Position numbers and translations under genes: made by a program
The notes under the pieces: model-generated
Seen by the model: the letters and a program-made list of their open reading frames with translations, nothing else
What the model was told of the DNA's origin: nothing
The model's database searches: none
NCBI RefSeq assembly: GCF_004365355.1
Contig: NZ_SODP01000001.1
Span: 632,191-696,190, forward strand
DNA: 64,000 nucleotides
Origin: Kribbella pratensis
GTDB taxonomy: Bacteria > Actinomycetota > Actinomycetes > Propionibacteriales > Kribbellaceae
Direction of reading: 5' to 3'
In this document: positions 25,059 to 33,475 of the stretch, in pieces
Layout: every line of letters begins with the position of its first letter
How positions within the stretch are numbered: the first letter of the stretch is position 1

Positions 25059-26564
25059 ATGGCGAACGAGGAGCAGTCGGGGACCGGATCCAGCCCGGAG
25101 ACGAGCACGGAATCCAGCACGGGGACGAAGCCTGCGAAGCCGGTCGACGACCTGGTGACGTCGCAGCACACGGTGACGGTCGACGGGCAGGAGTTGCGGT
25201 ACACGGCGACGACCGGGCGGATCGTGCTGCGCGAGGAGGTGTACGCCGACGGCAAGTTCGAGGGGCTGAAGCCGAAGGCGGAGGTGTTCCTCACGGCGTA
25301 CACGCTGGACGACGCCGATGCCGCGGATCGGCCGGTGACGTTCGCGTTCAACGGCGGGCCCGGTTCGTCGAGCATCTGGCTGCACCTCGGGCTGCTCGGC
25401 CCACGTCGCGTGGTCTCCGGTGATGTCGGTGAGCTCGCGCCCCCGCCGTACTCCATCGTCGACAACGAAGAGACGCTGCTCAAGTACAGCGACGTCGTGT
25501 TCATCGACCCGGTGTCGACCGGGTTCTCGCGCGCTGTCGAGGGGGAGAAGCCGGGGGACTACCACGGGTTCACCCGCGACCTGGAGTCGGTCGGCGAGGT
25601 GATCCGGCTGTGGACTTCGCGGAACGGGCGATGGATGTCGCCGAAGTTCCTGGCCGGCGAGTCGTACGGGACGACGCGCGCGGCCGGGCTGGCCGCGCAT
25701 CTGCAGCAGCGGTACGGGATGTACCTGAACGGCGTGATGCTGATCTCGGTCGTGCTGGAGTTCGGCACGCTCGACTTCACGCCGGGCAACGATCTGCCGT
25801 ACACGCTGTTCCTCCCGACGTACGCCGCGATCGCGCACTACCACGGTCTCGTGCCGGACCAGACGCTCGAGGAACTGCTCGCGGACGCGGAGCGGTTCGC
25901 AGCCGGGCGGTACCCGAATGCGCTTGCCCAGGGCAACCGGATCCCGGCGGACTACCGCGCCGAGGTCGTCACCCGGCTGGCCGCGCTGACCGGTCTCAGC
26001 GAGGACTACATCGACCGCGTGAACCTGCGGATCGAGCACATGCGATTCTTCGGCGAGCTGCTGCGCTCCCGCCGCCAAACCGTCGGCCGCATCGACGGAC
26101 GCTTCACCGGCTGGAACGCCGACTATGGCTCAGAGACTCCCGAGCGCGACCCGTCGATGAACGCGATCACCGGCCCGTACGCCGCGGCGCTCAACCACTA
26201 CGTCCGCGTCGAGCTCGGCTACGAGAACGACCTGCCGTACGAGGTGCTGAACATGGACGCGGCGAAGAACTGGTCGTTCAAGGAGTTCGAGGGCCAGCAG
26301 ATCATGGTCGCCGACAAACTCGCCGAGGCGATGCGCGTCAACCCGCACCTCAAGGTGTACGTCGCCTCCGGACACTACGACGGCGCAACCCCGTACTTCG
26401 CCACCGAGCACACCCTGGCCCGCCTCCAGATCCCCACCGAACTAACCCCCAACATCGAAACCAAGTACTACCCCGCCGGCCACATGATGTACATCCACGA
26501 AGACTCCCGCGTCCAACAGTCCGCCGACCTGGGCGCCTTCATCACCAACGCCTCCAACCGATGA
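25059..26564 (+). CDS. S10 serine carboxypeptidase-like protein without signal peptide
   Basis: 501 aa. Family motifs: VTFAFNGGPGSSSIWLHLG (oxyanion region), FIDPVSTGFSRA, the nucleophile in FLAGESYGTTRAAG, and a C-terminal YYPAGHMMYIHEDS with the catalytic His. S10 enzymes are usually secreted or vacuolar, but here the N-terminus is hydrophilic (MANEEQSGTGSSPETSTESS) with no signal peptide, so the protein appears cytoplasmic. The ATG at 25059 is preferred over the GTG at 25050 because AGGG sits 8 bases before it. It is the only gene of its unit. Confidence 0.85.
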   Translation: MANEEQSGTGSSPETSTESSTGTKPAKPVDDLVTSQHTVTVDGQELRYTATTGRIVLREEVYADGKFEGLKPKAEVFLTAYTLDDADAADRPVTFAFNGGPGSSSIWLHLGLLGPRRVVSGDVGELAPPPYSIVDNEETLLKYSDVVFIDPVSTGFSRAVEGEKPGDYHGFTRDLESVGEVIRLWTSRNGRWMSPKFLAGESYGTTRAAGLAAHLQQRYGMYLNGVMLISVVLEFGTLDFTPGNDLPYTLFLPTYAAIAHYHGLVPDQTLEELLADAERFAAGRYPNALAQGNRIPADYRAEVVTRLAALTGLSEDYIDRVNLRIEHMRFFGELLRSRRQTVGRIDGRFTGWNADYGSETPERDPSMNAITGPYAAALNHYVRVELGYENDLPYEVLNMDAAKNWSFKEFEGQQIMVADKLAEAMRVNPHLKVYVASGHYDGATPYFATEHTLARLQIPTELTPNIETKYYPAGHMMYIHEDSRVQQSADLGAFITNASNR

Positions 26565-26694
26565 TCCTCATCCGCCACGAGTCGATGAGGGCAACCCTCC
26601 TGCTCTCGCCCTCTATCGGGATCTGGGCTTCCGCGGCGTGTGAGTTGTTCGTCTGTGGATAGCTAGATCGCCTTGAAAATAAGGGGATTCAGCT

Positions 26695-26723
26695 TTGAAA
26701 ACTGTCGGAGGGCGTGCCTATCG
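26695..26723 (+). promoter_or_regulatory. Candidate promoter of the HNH protein gene
   Basis: TTGAAA at 26695-26700 is separated by 17 bases from CTATCG at 26718-26723. A second TTGAAA occurs at 26673-26678. The start codon lies 8 bases after the -10 candidate, so the transcript would be nearly leaderless. Confidence 0.45.
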
Positions 26724-26731
26724 TTGGGGGT

Positions 26732-28450
26732 ATGGAACCTCTGGGTGAGCGGCCGGTCTGGTCGATGAGCGACAGCGAGCTGCTGCCGACCATCGACCAA
26801 GTCGACGCTGCGGTCACGCAGCTGTTGACCTACCGTCTGCAGTTGATCGCTCGGGTCGATGAGGTCGGTCTGGCCTCGGAGCTCGGTGCCCGCGACACCG
26901 CCGAGCTACTTGCCATCCGCCACCGCATCGACCGCCGGGACGTCCATCGCGACGTCAAGCTCTCACGCAGTCTGCCGAAGTACGACGCCGTTGCGACAGC
27001 TCTCACCGACCAGACCCGGCCACTGCGGCCGGCCCAGGCGAGCGTGATCGTCACCGCGCTGGAGCGAGTCAGGTCCCGAGTTCCGGTGGAAGACCTCGAT
27101 GTCGCGGAAGAACAGTTGGTCAACCTGGCAAGGCTGTTGTCGCCAGGCGAGCTGGCCAAGGCGGCGCGGCAGATCTGTGACCTGTTGGACTCCGACGGTC
27201 CCGAGCCCGATGAGAACGCTGCGTATGCCCGCGAATCGCTGACCCTGGTCGAGGCCGAGAACGGCGTGAAGTTCCGCGGCTACCTCGCCAACGAGAACGC
27301 CGAGCTGCTCCGATCCCGCATCCACGCCGCCGCCCGCCCCCACAAGACCGCAGACGGTAAGCTCGACCCACGCTCCCGCGAGCAACGCCAAGCCGACGCC
27401 CTCACAGCCACGCTGACCATCGCCGCAGCGGCCGCCGAGAGCGGCTTCAAGCCACCCGCCGCTGAGACGTGTCCCACGGACGCCGGCGCCGCAAACCTTC
27501 CGCCGATCCGTCCAGCAGACGACGTGGCCACGAACGCTGCCGCGCATGACAGCGTCACGCCTGACAGCGTCACGCCTGACAGCGCCGCGCAGGACGGCGC
27601 CGCGCAGGACGGCGCCGCGCAGGACGGCGCCGCGCAGGACGGCGCCGCGCAGGACGGCGCCGCGCATCGTGCGGATCGTTGGGTGCCTGGGTTCGGGGCG
27701 AAGGCGAACATCACCGTCACGATCGACTTCGAGGACCTGAAGTCGTCCCTTGCCGACGCGACCGGGGAAGTCGTGTACGGCGATGGGCTGTCGGCCGCGG
27801 CGATCCGTCGGTTGGCGTGCGACGCGAAGGTCATCCCGCTGGTGCTCGGATCCAACTCCGAGCCTCTCGACGTCGGGCGGGCCGAACGCCTGGTGACACG
27901 GGCGATGCGTCGCGCCTTGAACGTTCGCGACAAGGGTTGCGTGGTGTGTGGCGCCCCGCCGATCCATTGCGACGCGCACCATCTCCGATCGTGGATCGAC
28001 GGCGGTGAGACCGCGATCCACAACCTGGTGCTGCTCTGCCGGGCACACCATAGAGCCCTCCACGCCGGCTACTGGATCATCAGCATCATCGACGGACAGG
28101 TCCAGGTATCCCGGCCAAGCTGGGCCGACCCACCGCCCCAACCAAGCTCAACCGTGTCAGCCCTCCTCGCGGCAACCGCTCCCGCGCGGCCGGACACCTG
28201 TGCCTCTGCTGCGCCTGTGAAGCCCAACCGGCGTGCGAGTCGGGGCGCCGAGCAGCGCTCTGCCCAGCGCTCGAGCCGATGGTCGGCCGACGAGCCGAAG
28301 ATGCAGGAAGCAACCCGCTTCGCCGTCTGGGGCAATCCGTCAACTGATCCACCGCCAACACCACTCCACGCCACCGTGCCAGCTGAGGACTTCTCAGCGG
28401 TACGACGGCCGGCGCCTGCCGCGGTGGGACCTACCGCCGAATTCCGGTAG
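26732..28450 (+). CDS. DUF222 / HNH endonuclease domain protein (13E12 type)
   Basis: 572 aa. An N-terminal DUF222 helical domain (about 10-230) precedes a repeat-rich linker and a C-terminal HNH nuclease motif: CVVCGAPPIHCDAHHLRSW ... NLVLLCRAHHRALH, with the Cys pairs and His residues of the zinc-HNH fold. Such proteins are multicopy in many actinobacteria and are sometimes called 13E12-repeat proteins; their role is not established. The linker (residues about 273-312) holds eight 15-bp repeats encoding DSVTP and DGAAQ. The ATG at 26732 is chosen; an in-frame GTG lies at 26714. Confidence 0.85.
   Translation: MEPLGERPVWSMSDSELLPTIDQVDAAVTQLLTYRLQLIARVDEVGLASELGARDTAELLAIRHRIDRRDVHRDVKLSRSLPKYDAVATALTDQTRPLRPAQASVIVTALERVRSRVPVEDLDVAEEQLVNLARLLSPGELAKAARQICDLLDSDGPEPDENAAYARESLTLVEAENGVKFRGYLANENAELLRSRIHAAARPHKTADGKLDPRSREQRQADALTATLTIAAAAAESGFKPPAAETCPTDAGAANLPPIRPADDVATNAAAHDSVTPDSVTPDSAAQDGAAQDGAAQDGAAQDGAAQDGAAHRADRWVPGFGAKANITVTIDFEDLKSSLADATGEVVYGDGLSAAAIRRLACDAKVIPLVLGSNSEPLDVGRAERLVTRAMRRALNVRDKGCVVCGAPPIHCDAHHLRSWIDGGETAIHNLVLLCRAHHRALHAGYWIISIIDGQVQVSRPSWADPPPQPSSTVSALLAATAPARPDTCASAAPVKPNRRASRGAEQRSAQRSSRWSADEPKMQEATRFAVWGNPSTDPPPTPLHATVPAEDFSAVRRPAPAAVGPTAEFR
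27548..27667 (+). repeat. 15-bp in-frame tandem repeat in the HNH gene
   Basis: Eight consecutive 15-bp units: two gacagcgtcacgcct, one gacagcgccgcgcag, four gacggcgccgcgcag and a final unit ending cat. They encode a pentapeptide series between the DUF222 and HNH domains. Confidence 0.93.
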
Positions 28451-28656
28451 GGCATGCCGTTGGCCGCGTCCCAGCGCCGAGCGGACCAGTCCTCACGAAC
28501 AAGGTGGGCGCAGTCATTGCCGAGGTGAAGAACACCGACCGTGAGGCTGGCTGGTGAATGACGGCTGGTCGAAGGCAGGCTGCCGTTCGCGTCTCGCGCC
28601 GCGTAGGTGCCGGTGACGGCCGCTGGCCGCGGCGTGGTGGTTCTCGGCGCGGCGAC
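28451..28656. other. Short intergenic region, nothing recognised
   Basis: Between the HNH stop and the end of the GNAT pseudogene no coding frame, hairpin with T-run or promoter stands out. Confidence 0.5.
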
Positions 28657-29057
28657 CTAGGGGTAGAGGCAGAAACCTGTGCAGCTGCGGTGCTCGACGA
28701 CTTGTAGAAGTCGTTGGCGGTCTCTGTCACGATGTCTACCCGCAGAGCGCCAGTCAGGGGAGTGGGGTACTCGATGAGTTGGCGGGCTGATGCCTCGGCG
28801 GCGGTGGTCGTGGTGGACCGCCATCATCAAGCGGTACGCCGCGACGTGCCCGTCGCTCAGAAATAAGCGAAGCCGATCACCTGGGCTGCGTCGACGGCGA
28901 CCACGCTCGTAACACTAGGCGCCGTCAGAAAAGCGTGCCGCGCGATCAGAACCGCGTGCGCGCGATCCAGGTCAGCGCCAAGCTCGGCCAGCCCTCGGCG
29001 TTCGCAGAGAGCCACGATGCCCGTGAGATCAACGGGATCGTACTGCGTGACGTTCAC
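28657..29057 (-). pseudogene. Frameshifted GNAT acetyltransferase gene downstream of map
   Basis: Read on the minus strand from the GTG at 29057, one frame gives [11 protein letters not shown] ... SVVAVDAAQVIGFAYF and then stops at 28857. A second frame continues with LSDGHVAAYRLMMAVHHDH, a third with ARQLIE ... LRVDIVTETANDFYKSS, and a last with HRSCTGFCLYP and a stop at 28657. Joined, these give a complete GNAT-like protein of about 130 residues, so at least three frameshifts separate the parts. The GTG overlaps the map stop codon (GTGA), showing a former coupled two-gene operon. Confidence 0.75.
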
Positions 29058-29902
29058 GGCAGGGTGAGTACTTCGGCGCCGGTGTCGGTGACGACCAGCG
29101 TGTGCTCGAACTGCGCAGTACGCGACTTGTCCTTGGTGGTGGCGGTCCAGCCGTCGTCCCACAGGTCGTAGTCGTACGTGCCCAGGGTCAGCATCGGCTC
29201 GATCGTGAAGGTCATGCCGGGCTCGATGACGTCGTCGAAGCGTTCGTCGTCGTAGTGCGGGATGATCAGGCCGGAGTGGAACGACGTGGAGATGCCGTGG
29301 CCGGTGAAGTCGCGGACCACGCCGTACCCGAAGCGCTTCGCGTAGGACTCGATCACGCGGCCGATGATGCTGACCTGCCGACCGGGCTTCACCGCCTTGA
29401 TGCCGCGGTTCAGCGCCTCCAGCGTGCGCTCGACCAGCAGCCGGCTCTCCTCGTCGACATCGCCGACCAGGAACGTCGCGTTGGTGTCACCGTGCACACC
29501 GTCGAGGTACGCCGTGATGTCGACGTTGACGATGTCGCCGTTCTCCAGCGGACGATCGTCGGGGATGCCATGGCAGATGACTTCGTTGACCGACGTGCAC
29601 AGCGACTTCGGGTACCCACGGTAGCCGAGCGTCGACGGGTAGGCGCTGCGCTCGATCAGGTACTCGTGGCCGACCGCGTCCAGCTCGTCGGTCGTCACAC
29701 CCGGCTTCGCCGCCGCACCGACCGCCTGCAACGCCTGCGCGGCGAGCTTGCTCGCGACCCGCATCTTCTCGACCAGCTCGGGCGACGTCACGTACGAACC
29801 GTCGAACGGCGTCGGCGCCGGCTTGTCGACGTACTCCGGGCGCGGGATGGAGGCGGGGACGGCGCGGCGCGGCGAGATCTTGCCAGGAGTGAGGATCGAC
29901 AT
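29054..29902 (-). CDS. map: Methionine aminopeptidase, type I
   Basis: 282 aa. It removes the N-terminal Met from nascent proteins. The five metal ligands are in place: Asp in [12 protein letters not shown], Asp in [10 protein letters not shown], His in DFTGHGIS, Glu in FTIEPM and Glu in TAQFEHT. The His needed for catalysis is in LIIPHYDD. An N-terminal extension of about 40 residues with PxPEYV is typical of actinobacterial MetAP forms. The start ATG is at 29902. A GNAT gene, now broken, was coupled to its stop codon. Confidence 0.95.
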   Translation of the reverse strand: MSILTPGKISPRRAVPASIPRPEYVDKPAPTPFDGSYVTSPELVEKMRVASKLAAQALQAVGAAAKPGVTTDELDAVGHEYLIERSAYPSTLGYRGYPKSLCTSVNEVICHGIPDDRPLENGDIVNVDITAYLDGVHGDTNATFLVGDVDEESRLLVERTLEALNRGIKAVKPGRQVSIIGRVIESYAKRFGYGVVRDFTGHGISTSFHSGLIIPHYDDERFDDVIEPGMTFTIEPMLTLGTYDYDLWDDGWTATTKDKSRTAQFEHTLVVTDTGAEVLTLP

Positions 29903-29955
29903 GGTGAGATCATTCTATTCAGCTGCGACAAGACTCCCAGGAGGTGGTCATCCAG

Positions 29956-30144
29956 ATGAGCGACGATCACAGCAACGAGTGGTACTACAACACCAAGACC
30001 GGCAAGGTCGAGCCGTACTCCGGTGCGAAGTCGGCCGATCGGCTGGGCCCGTACAGCTCTCCCGAGGAAGCCGCCCGCGCACTCGAGAAGGTCCAGGAAC
30101 GCAACGAGGCCTGGGAGAACGACCCGAAGTGGGAAGACGACTGA
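29956..30144 (+). CDS. Small hydrophilic protein, unknown function
   Basis: 62 aa, acidic and charged: begins MSDDHSNEWYYNTKTGKVEP and continues with GPYSSPEEAARALEKVQERN, resembling a SPOR-like or short conserved actinobacterial protein. AGGAGG lies 11 bases before the ATG at 29956. It is divergent from map with a 53-bp gap and is followed by a strong terminator, which supports a real, separately expressed gene. Confidence 0.75.
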   Translation: MSDDHSNEWYYNTKTGKVEPYSGAKSADRLGPYSSPEEAARALEKVQERNEAWENDPKWEDD

Positions 30145-30167
30145 AACGGTCGCACCGATCACATGCC

Positions 30168-30198
30168 GAGGGGCACCACCGAACCGGTGGTGCCCCTC
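30168..30198. terminator. Perfect 13-bp hairpin between convergent genes
   Basis: Arms 30168-30180 (gaggggcaccacc) and 30186-30198 (ggtggtgcccctc) are perfect complements with a 5-base loop. It serves the small ORF on the plus strand and probably the H1-like gene on the minus strand. Confidence 0.8.
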
Positions 30199-30237
30199 AG
30201 GTTTGTAGCGGACGTCGCGCGAGTGCGGACGTCCGGA

Positions 30238-30834
30238 TCAGCGGGCTACCCGCCGGGCCGCGGTCTTACGAGCCGGGGCCTTCTTCGCCGCGGTCTTGCG
30301 GACCGCGGTCTTCTTCGCCGCGACGCGCTTCGCGGGCGCCTTCTTGGCAGCGGTCTTCGCCGGTGCCTTCTTGGCGGCAACCTTCGTGGCGGCGGTAGCG
30401 CGCTTCACCGGGGCCTTCTTCGCAGCCGTCTTCCGCGCGACGGTCTTCTTCGCCGCCGTCGTCGTCTTCTTGGCGGCGGTCGTGCGCTTGGCCGTCGTCT
30501 TCTTCGCTGCCGTCGTGGTCTTCTTGGCAGCAGTCGCGCGCTTCGCCGGCGCCTTCTTCGCAACGGTCTTGCGGGCCGTGACCTTCTTCGCCGGGGCCTT
30601 CTTCGCGACAGCCTTCGTGGCGGTGGTGGTCTTCTTGGCCGGCGCCTTCTTCGCCACCGTCTTAGCGGCGGTCTTCTTGGCCGCACTCACCTTCTTCGTC
30701 GCTGTCTTCTTTGCTGCGCTGACCTTACGCGCGGTTGTCGTCCGCGTCGCCGGGGCCTTCTTCGCGACAGTCTTCTTGGCGGGAGAAGCCTTTTTGGCTG
30801 TCGCCTTCCCTGCGGCTGCCTTCTTGGCTGGCAC
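30238..30834 (-). CDS. Histone H1-like Ala/Lys-rich DNA-binding protein
   Basis: 198 aa of almost only Ala, Lys, Thr, Val, Pro and Arg, in imperfect KKAPAKK, AAKKTT and RKTAAKKAP repeats, as in eukaryotic H1 tails and the bacterial histone-like HC2 type. No HU fold or other globular domain is seen, unlike the HU proteins with such tails known in actinobacteria. The GTG at 30834 is chosen because AAGGAGG precedes it closely; the frame extends upstream without a better signal. It should coat and compact DNA through charge. Confidence 0.85.
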   Translation of the reverse strand: MPAKKAAAGKATAKKASPAKKTVAKKAPATRTTTARKVSAAKKTATKKVSAAKKTAAKTVAKKAPAKKTTTATKAVAKKAPAKKVTARKTVAKKAPAKRATAAKKTTTAAKKTTAKRTTAAKKTTTAAKKTVARKTAAKKAPVKRATAATKVAAKKAPAKTAAKKAPAKRVAAKKTAVRKTAAKKAPARKTAARRVAR

Positions 30835-31129
30835 TCTGCCTCCTTGGTGCGGCTGAGGAAAACCACGGTGGATTCCTCGTCGTCCTGATGATGACAACAC
30901 TTGTGCGCCACGTAAAGCACCCGAAACGTCTACAGGTTAAGGCGAACTGGCGGCAAAGAGCGGCCTAAATGCCGAAAATCCTTGTGCAGAAGGGATTCCG
31001 CCGTGCGGTGAGCATGCCGGATTGGCCCAAGAATTTCTTGGCGACACGCGGCAGAATCTGCCGTGAAGTGCCCCGATCGGTGAGTGTTGTCCTCGGCAAC
31101 GTCCTGCGAAGGTGAGGTGCAACAGCGAC
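30835..31129. promoter_or_regulatory. Divergent intergenic region with two short palindromes
   Basis: CCAAGAA-T-TTCTTGG (31027-31041) and CGGCAGA-A-TCTGCCG (31049-31063) are adjacent perfect 7-bp inverted repeats 65-100 bp before the plus-strand gene at 31130. They could be operators. No convincing -35/-10 pair was assigned. Confidence 0.4.
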
Positions 31130-31876
31130 ATGTTCAGCGTCTACGACGACCTCCACAACACCGTCGAACTGCCCCGCGACGTACGTCGTGTGGTCAGCAT
31201 CGTGCCGTCGTTGACCGAGTCGATCGCGGTCACGCATCGGTCGTTGATCGTTGGTGCGACCGACTGGTGTACGCATCCCGCGGACCTCGATGTCGTCCGT
31301 GTTCGCGGCACCAAGAATCCCGATGTCGATCGCATCCGCGAACTCGTGCCGGACGTCGTCGTCGCGAACGCCGAAGAGAATCGCAGCGCCGATCTCGACG
31401 CTTTGCGAGCGCACGGAATCGCGGTCTGGGTGACCGCGCCGACGACAGTGCCCGAATCACTGGACTCGCTCGAACGCATGCTGTCCGCGATCACCGGCGA
31501 CGTGCCGTCGTGGGTGCGCGAAGCGCGTGCGGTCTGGACCACGCCGTACGACGGAGTTCGCCGGCGGGCGGTGATACCGGTCTGGCGGCGGCCGTGGATG
31601 GCGTTGGGACGGGACACGTTCGCGGGCGACCTACTGTCCCGGATCGGTATCGACAACGTGCTTTCAGAATCCGGCGAGCGTTATCCGCGGTTCGATCCGG
31701 ACGCGTTACCGGAGTACGACGTCGTGGTGCTTCCGGACGAGCCTTATGCCTTTTCCCCGACCGACGGTCCGGAGGCGTTCGCGAAACCCGCACGCTGTAT
31801 CTCCGGGCGCCATCTCACCTGGTACGGGCCGTCGCTCGTCGAGGCGCGGGAGGTGCTGAACGCACAGTTGGCGTGA
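31130..31876 (+). CDS. BtuF/TroA-like substrate-binding fold protein, apparently cytoplasmic
   Basis: 248 aa. The sequence follows periplasmic cobalamin/iron-chelate-binding proteins: RRVVSIVPSLTESI at the start, DWCTHPADL, RIRELVPDVVVANAEENR, and a C-terminal SGRHLTWYGPSL. It has no signal peptide or lipobox and no ABC permease or ATPase beside it, so it does not look like a normal transporter component. The ATG at 31130 follows GGTGAGGTG; a GTG at 31112 is also in frame. Ligand unknown; a metal chelate or corrinoid is possible. Confidence 0.75.
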   Translation: MFSVYDDLHNTVELPRDVRRVVSIVPSLTESIAVTHRSLIVGATDWCTHPADLDVVRVRGTKNPDVDRIRELVPDVVVANAEENRSADLDALRAHGIAVWVTAPTTVPESLDSLERMLSAITGDVPSWVREARAVWTTPYDGVRRRAVIPVWRRPWMALGRDTFAGDLLSRIGIDNVLSESGERYPRFDPDALPEYDVVVLPDEPYAFSPTDGPEAFAKPARCISGRHLTWYGPSLVEAREVLNAQLA

Positions 31877-31921
31877 TGTTCGCTACGACAGCCCGCTACG
31901 GCAGCCCGCCACGACAGCCCG

Positions 31922-32419
31922 CTAGGACGCTCGCCGCAAGGTGATCGCGTCGGCCGCCTGGCGAAGGAGAGCGGGGATCGTCACGTGCGCGGCCTGGCCG
32001 GTCGCTTCGAGGTCGTCGCCGTACCACCAGCCGTGCTTGCTGATGGTCTGCAGCTCGAGCTCCTCCTGGTTCACGAACGTCACGTCGACGCGGTCGACCG
32101 CGACCGCGAAGAAGGTCTGGTGCTGGATGATCTGGCATCCGCCCCACTCGAACTCGATCGTGTTCGTCGCGACCGGCGTACCGAGCGCGTCGGAGGGCAG
32201 CACGATGCCGACCTCTTCGCGCAGCTCACGGCTGGCTGCCTCGCCGACGGTCTCGCCGGCTTCGACGCCGCCGCCGATCGTGAACCAGTACGGCGTCTGC
32301 GGTTTCAGCGGATCCCAGCCGTGCAGCAGCAGCACCTTGCCGTCCGGACGCACCGGCAGCACGCGGGCCGTCGTACGGCGTCGGACCGTTCCTGGTGGTG
32401 GCAGCTGAGATTGGCTCAC
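31922..32419 (-). CDS. NUDIX hydrolase
   Basis: 165 aa. The Nudix box is complete: GGGVEAGETVGEAASRELRE followed by EVGI, which fits GX5EX7REUXEEXGU. These enzymes cleave nucleoside diphosphates linked to another group; the substrate is not evident. The start ATG is at 32419. It stands alone between the BtuF-like gene and the aldo/keto reductase gene. Confidence 0.9.
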   Translation of the reverse strand: MSQSQLPPPGTVRRRTTARVLPVRPDGKVLLLHGWDPLKPQTPYWFTIGGGVEAGETVGEAASRELREEVGIVLPSDALGTPVATNTIEFEWGGCQIIQHQTFFAVAVDRVDVTFVNQEELELQTISKHGWWYGDDLEATGQAAHVTIPALLRQAADAITLRRAS

Positions 32420-32575
32420 ACCACAAAACGGTAAGGGACGCGCCGTGTTGTGTGTCGGGCCCCGCGGCGCGTCTCACGTGGTTGCCAAAAGCCCATGAGC
32501 CGATCTCGGCTTGCAGGTGACGGGTCATCGGTGGTTGAGGAAGGAGAAAAAGAAGGTGGTGAGAGGATCGATGGC

Positions 32576-33475
32576 ATGGCGAGTATCGGTCTTGGGCTGG
32601 CGGCGTTGGGTCGTCCGGGGTACATCAACCTCGGGCACGACGAGGATCTCGCGCCGGGACGGGCGGTCGAGGACCTTCGGGTTCGCACCCACGAGTTGCT
32701 CGAGCAGGCTTGGCAGGCCGGTGTTCGGTACTTCGACGCCGCGCGTTCGTACGGTCTTGCCGAAGAGTTCCTCGGCGAATGGCTGACGCCGGAGCGTCGT
32801 ACGCACCTCACGATCGGGTCGAAGTGGGGCTACACGTACGTCGGTGATTGGCGGCCCGACGCGGACACGCACGAGGTGAAGAGCCACGACCTCGCCACGT
32901 TCGAACGGCAATGGCCGGAGACCCTTCAAGCTCTGGGTGGACCGCCGGACATCTACCTCGTCCACAGCCTGACCACCGACAGCCCGGCGCTCGACGACAA
33001 GCGTTTGCTCGACCGTCTGCGCGAACTCACCGACTCCGGTGTTCGCGTCGGACTGTCCACGAGCGGCCCACGCCAGGCCGAGACGCTCCGCAAAGCAGTC
33101 GACCTCGGTACGCCGTTCTCCGCCGTACAAGCGACCTGGAACGTGCTGGAGCCCTCCGCCGGCCCCGCTCTGGCCGAGGCTCACGACGCAGGCTGGTTCG
33201 TCGTCGTGAAGGAGGCGGTCGCGAACGGGCGCCTCACCAGCCGTGCCGGCGAGACGCCCTTCAACGAGTTTGCGCACCAGCGCGGCATTACTCCTGACGC
33301 GTTGGCGATCGGTGCAGCCATGGCTCAACCGTGGGCGGACATCGTCCTCAGTGGAGCCACGACTGCTTCCCAACTGGCGAGCAACCTCGCCTATCGCGTT
33401 GACGGACCGTTGACCGAGTTCACCCAGCAGCCCGAGGAGTACTGGACCGAACGCTCGGCCCTACCGTGGATCTGA
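32576..33475 (+). CDS. Aldo/keto reductase
   Basis: 299 aa NAD(P)H-dependent oxidoreductase with a TIM barrel. The catalytic tetrad is visible: Asp and Tyr in YFDAARSYGLAEEFLGE, Lys in IGSKWGYTY and His in YLVHSL. The ATG at 32576 follows GAGAGG; another ATG at 32571 is in a different frame. The last 56 bp overlap the end of the convergent S33 peptidase gene. Substrate unknown. Confidence 0.88.
   Translation: MASIGLGLAALGRPGYINLGHDEDLAPGRAVEDLRVRTHELLEQAWQAGVRYFDAARSYGLAEEFLGEWLTPERRTHLTIGSKWGYTYVGDWRPDADTHEVKSHDLATFERQWPETLQALGGPPDIYLVHSLTTDSPALDDKRLLDRLRELTDSGVRVGLSTSGPRQAETLRKAVDLGTPFSAVQATWNVLEPSAGPALAEAHDAGWFVVVKEAVANGRLTSRAGETPFNEFAHQRGITPDALAIGAAMAQPWADIVLSGATTASQLASNLAYRVDGPLTEFTQQPEEYWTERSALPWI

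Noticed and set aside
26732..28450. HNH protein as part of a mobile element
   Set aside because: No terminal repeats, integrase, transposase or target duplication is seen nearby; DUF222/HNH proteins are common chromosomal genes in actinobacteria.
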